This document shows positions 61,297-64,000 of a stretch of 64,000 nucleotides of DNA, piece by piece (position 1 is the first letter of the stretch; every line of letters starts with the position of its first letter). Location: contig OX465286.1 of the NCBI GenBank assembly GCA_949987705.1, forward strand, positions 24,012,396 through 24,076,395, given 5' to 3'. The stretch comes from Thereva unica. Taxonomy: Eukaryota; Arthropoda; Insecta; Diptera; Therevidae. The notes under the pieces were generated by a model, which saw only the letters and a program-made list of their open reading frames with translations, was not told the DNA's origin and searched no databases. The position numbers were made by a program, and so were the translations under genes.

Positions 61297-62261
61297 TGGG
61301 CAAAAACGCGAAAAAAGGCATATTTACACATTCAAAAACCAGCAAGAAAAAGTTTACCGACTGAGTTTCTTGTGGGTTCTCCCCCCATATGGCCCCAAAA
61401 CAAGCTCGTTTCTGCTACAGGGGTTACAAGGCTGTACGACCCATTTTGGAACTTTCTTGGGGAAATTTTCTCAGAATTTCTATCTTTATTGAAGATTTCA
61501 AGAAAAAGCTTTCACGGAGGGGACCGCCACGGAGGGGACTATTTGACTTAAAATCGCTTTTCTGAGTTGAGGAAGAATCCTGAGTGAATTTCCGCTTACT
61601 GGTGACCACAGCTTCTTAGAACAACTTGAACTTTCCACTTCTGACGCGTTTTTTTCGGTTTGAAGTTGAAACCGCGACTGCCACGGTGGGGACTTGTTTG
61701 AATGTGCGTTTGCACTTTGAATTTTAGAGCAATCGAATTTTACAGTTAGGGATTCAAATCGAACGCGCCGAATGGGTTTTCGAATTGTTGCAGGTTCATG
61801 AAACATCCCCCGAGCAGAGGGAGCCACAACAGCACATTCGAACGCATGCAGGCTCTAGCGGCACTGCGGTTCGCAATTTTAACGGCAAATTTCGGACAAA
61901 ATTCGAATACGTGTAAGTTCTGTATTCTGGCGTTCCGGTTTGCGATAAAAGAGAAAAAGTCAAAGTTTTAGGCCCCAAAAACCATTCGCGAACGTCCTAT
62001 CCCGAATCGCACAAGTTGGTCCATTTAATATGCGCAATTAATCTGGATTTTTGTAGTTGGGACATGCCACGGAGGGGACATTTTGCACAGTTTCTGGGGC
62101 CTGCCGGGCTTTATGGCTGGCTGGATGGCCGTTTTTTTTTTGGAAAAATGTTGTCTAGGTCGGTATTCACCGAAAGCTTTTTTTTGGGTACTCATTTCCC
62201 ACTCTAAAACGGTCATCGGCTCCGGACACGCATATGCCTTTTTCCGCCTATTTACCCATAT
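61297..62261. mobile_element. 965-bp TIR element in the satellite
   Basis: Ends TATGGGCAAAAACGCG and, inverted, the like of TATGGGTAAATAGGCG, both continuing AAAAAGGCATAT. TA can be read on both sides. The flanks join into a normal satellite unit. GCCACGGAGGGGAC recurs at about 61515, 61529, 61680 (one change) and 62067. No transposase is recognised. Confidence 0.78.
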
Positions 62262-62758
62262 ACCTTAGTAACATAGGAAAATTTTTATAATTTATCACTT
62301 GTAATAGATAATACTAATGTAAATAATAAAATTTGCAATTACATACAACTTTTATATTCCTTAGCCTTAAGGTTACGAAAATGTTAGAAAACATTTTTTT
62401 TAATAGCTTTTAGTTATACATATATAGAAAGTAATCTTTCAATACATCATTTTTGATAGCTAAGCGTCTGTATTTTATTAGAAGTGAGATGATCTGGATG
62501 ATCTTATCTCAACATCATGAGAAACATGATAATTATACATACACATAAATAATATCATAACATAATTTTAAAATGTATGATATTATCATCATTGATGATT
62601 TTTTTATATAACACCTTTAATACAAATAATAATATAACTACACATTTGTTAGTTATGAAAATTATAATATGGTCCATATAGTTCAATTTTATAATATATT
62701 ATTAAAGCTTTTCATGCTTATTAAGACATATAGTCTTACTTTTATTATATAGTTATAT
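62262..62758. repeat. satellite then spacer-like repeat
   Basis: A diverged satellite unit (to about 62480) passes directly into the GATGATCTGGATGATCTTAT block also at 56530, which ties the satellite and the 28S-adjacent spacer together. Confidence 0.8.
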
Positions 62759-63081
62759 TGCACGACAAAGAAGGTAAAATTAATAAAAACGCTTTAAAAT
62801 TATCAAAGGAACTCTTTATTTCGACACCAGAACTTAGAATGAACATCGAGTAAAAATCTTAAGCTAAAACTACGTCCTAACATAGCACATGATAAACCTT
62901 AGCTTGCAAATAATAATCTTATCTACAAAGAAACAAAGTTGCGTCAGCATAATGAGACGGCGTTTCTAGATATTTGTGCAGTTCTAAGAACTGCTTGTGT
63001 AAACGGATTCCTGATGAAGTTATATGTGAATTTATTTGTATTTATTATGCTGAGTCAATTAGGTCGAATATCTATGTGACA
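62759..63081 (-). repeat. 3' LTR of an errantivirus-type gypsy element
   Basis: 323 bp, TG...CA. The minus strand shows a polypurine tract GAGGGGAGG just before the LTR start TGTCACATAG. The element is cut by the right window edge. Confidence 0.82.
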
Positions 63082-63203
63082 CCTCCCCTCATTAAGCATG
63101 TGCAGTCCCTGCGAATGGGTTTACATCATCTTTATTATTTGGATTTTCATGTAATTCAATCTTATCGTGTACATACTTCAATTTTTACATTACTACGTTT
63201 TTT
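63082..63203 (-). other. errantivirus-type gypsy 3' untranslated region
   Basis: Short non-coding stretch between env stop and polypurine tract. Confidence 0.7.
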
Positions 63204-63959
63204 TTAACGTATTTTTGATACAATTATTATGATTATTAAACATGCAATTACAAGATTCCACCCCAACGAAAAGTAAGATACGGAATTGTTCTTAGTTTCT
63301 ACGTACTCTATTTGTTTTCTGTTAGTAACTGTATTTAAATGCAAACTTTCTAATGTTATATTTCTAATTTGTTTAGTAAAATTAAGGTATGTGACTGGTA
63401 TTGCTATAGTGTCAAAAAATTTGTCGACATGATTTTTTAATGAATAGTTTCCAATTTTTACATAGCAGTCCTTGAACTTTATTACATTATTCTTCTTTAT
63501 TATTAAGTTTTGACTGACACAATCTGTCTCTAATTTAGTTGGAGGTAGATTTTTTGAAATTATTAGGCTATCAGATATTTTTTCAATCAAAATCGCGTTT
63601 TCATGTTTGAACGTACAAGTATTACTTTCTTTCAATAGATTTCTTATACAATTATCGTTATGAAGTTTTAGATTTTTCTTAACTAGGATTCCTTCGACAT
63701 CATTATAAACGTTTTTTCCTTGTATAACTACTTCTGTATTATCTAAATCTATTTGTTCAAATTTGTCGTTTGGGAAAGGTATTACTTTTGCCTTATAATA
63801 TTTGTCTGTAGTGAAATTAGGTATGCCGATTGCAAAAATCAGTAAATTTTCGTTGAAGATTACGCCACTACGTATAAATGGGATGACTTCTACTGTGATG
63901 TTATATTTGCTCATCTCTTTATCCGTGAGAATCGATGTCTGTGTTGCTACTACTAGCAT
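63204..63959 (-). CDS. env-like glycoprotein, C-terminal part
   Basis: 251 residues from the first ATG after an in-frame stop, so the frame upstream may be broken or spliced. Several N-x-S/T sites (YNIT, NFTT, NYSL, NFTK, RNIT) and Cys residues suit an extracellular protein. The end has a strong membrane segment, LVIACLIIIIIVSKI, with a two-to-three-residue tail. Its position just before the 3' LTR fits the env gene of insect errantiviruses (gypsy, 297, 17.6 type). These are envelope-like proteins for cell-to-cell spread; this copy's activity is unknown. Confidence 0.78.
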   Translation of the reverse strand: MLVVATQTSILTDKEMSKYNITVEVIPFIRSGVIFNENLLIFAIGIPNFTTDKYYKAKVIPFPNDKFEQIDLDNTEVVIQGKNVYNDVEGILVKKNLKLHNDNCIRNLLKESNTCTFKHENAILIEKISDSLIISKNLPPTKLETDCVSQNLIIKKNNVIKFKDCYVKIGNYSLKNHVDKFFDTIAIPVTYLNFTKQIRNITLESLHLNTVTNRKQIEYVETKNNSVSYFSLGWNLVIACLIIIIIVSKIR

Positions 63960-64000
63960 TTCCGCTGTTTAGTTCGTTGTTTAAGATAGTTTTGTTATCA

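Overview
The window is eukaryotic and almost certainly from an arthropod, most likely an insect. I see no ordinary host protein gene. Nearly everything is transposable elements nested in each other, ending in a broken ribosomal DNA region. The evidence is a BEL/Pao, a copia and several Ty3/gypsy retrotransposons, LOA-type and R2-type LINEs, a CENP-B/Tigger transposon, several MITEs, a complete-looking Maverick/Polinton, and AT-rich 28S rDNA pieces carrying R2 at its canonical site. I cannot name the order or species.

Layout: (1) 1-10996 is a copia element on the minus strand, cut by the left edge. Its RT is split by a BEL/Pao element (328-5731, 5-bp target duplication) and its gag by a 1.2-kb TIR element (6915-8082, TA duplication). 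(2) 10997-21062 (copy A) and 21595-25404 plus 39558-43376 (copy B/C) are two copies of one segment: an R2-like fragment, a short unknown block, a gypsy element and a 1.2-kb unknown block. Each copy carries insertions the other lacks, so each supplies empty sites: a MITE and an intact-looking Tigger element in A; a Maverick and a small MITE in B/C.

(3) The Maverick (25405-39557) is the centre of interest. It has GC-rich terminal inverted repeats starting AG, a 6-bp target duplication (AACTGT) and a set of virus-like genes: integrase with chromodomain, packaging ATPase, minor and major capsid proteins, a basic core/membrane-active-like protein, an adenovirus-type cysteine protease and several unknown conserved-looking genes. 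It also carries a BIR (IAP-type) domain protein next to the integrase. The genes lie in two divergent blocks and most transcription units have a strict TATA box shortly upstream. It is defective: the DNA polymerase B gene is reduced at most to an N-terminal piece, the ATPase has a 1-nt frameshift and a LINE insertion, and a small gene has a nonsense codon.

(4) 43377-62758 derives from rDNA: two minus-strand 28S fragments, intergenic-spacer-like satellites, a full R2 element with a complete LOA LINE nested in its 3' end, a second R2 of another lineage with a canonical 3' junction, a truncated LOA-like LINE, gypsy and Tc1 scraps and a 965-bp TIR element. (5) 62759-64000 is the 3' LTR and env-like gene of an errantivirus-type gypsy element, cut by the right edge.

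All family calls are from reading motifs and repeats by eye; no database search was run.
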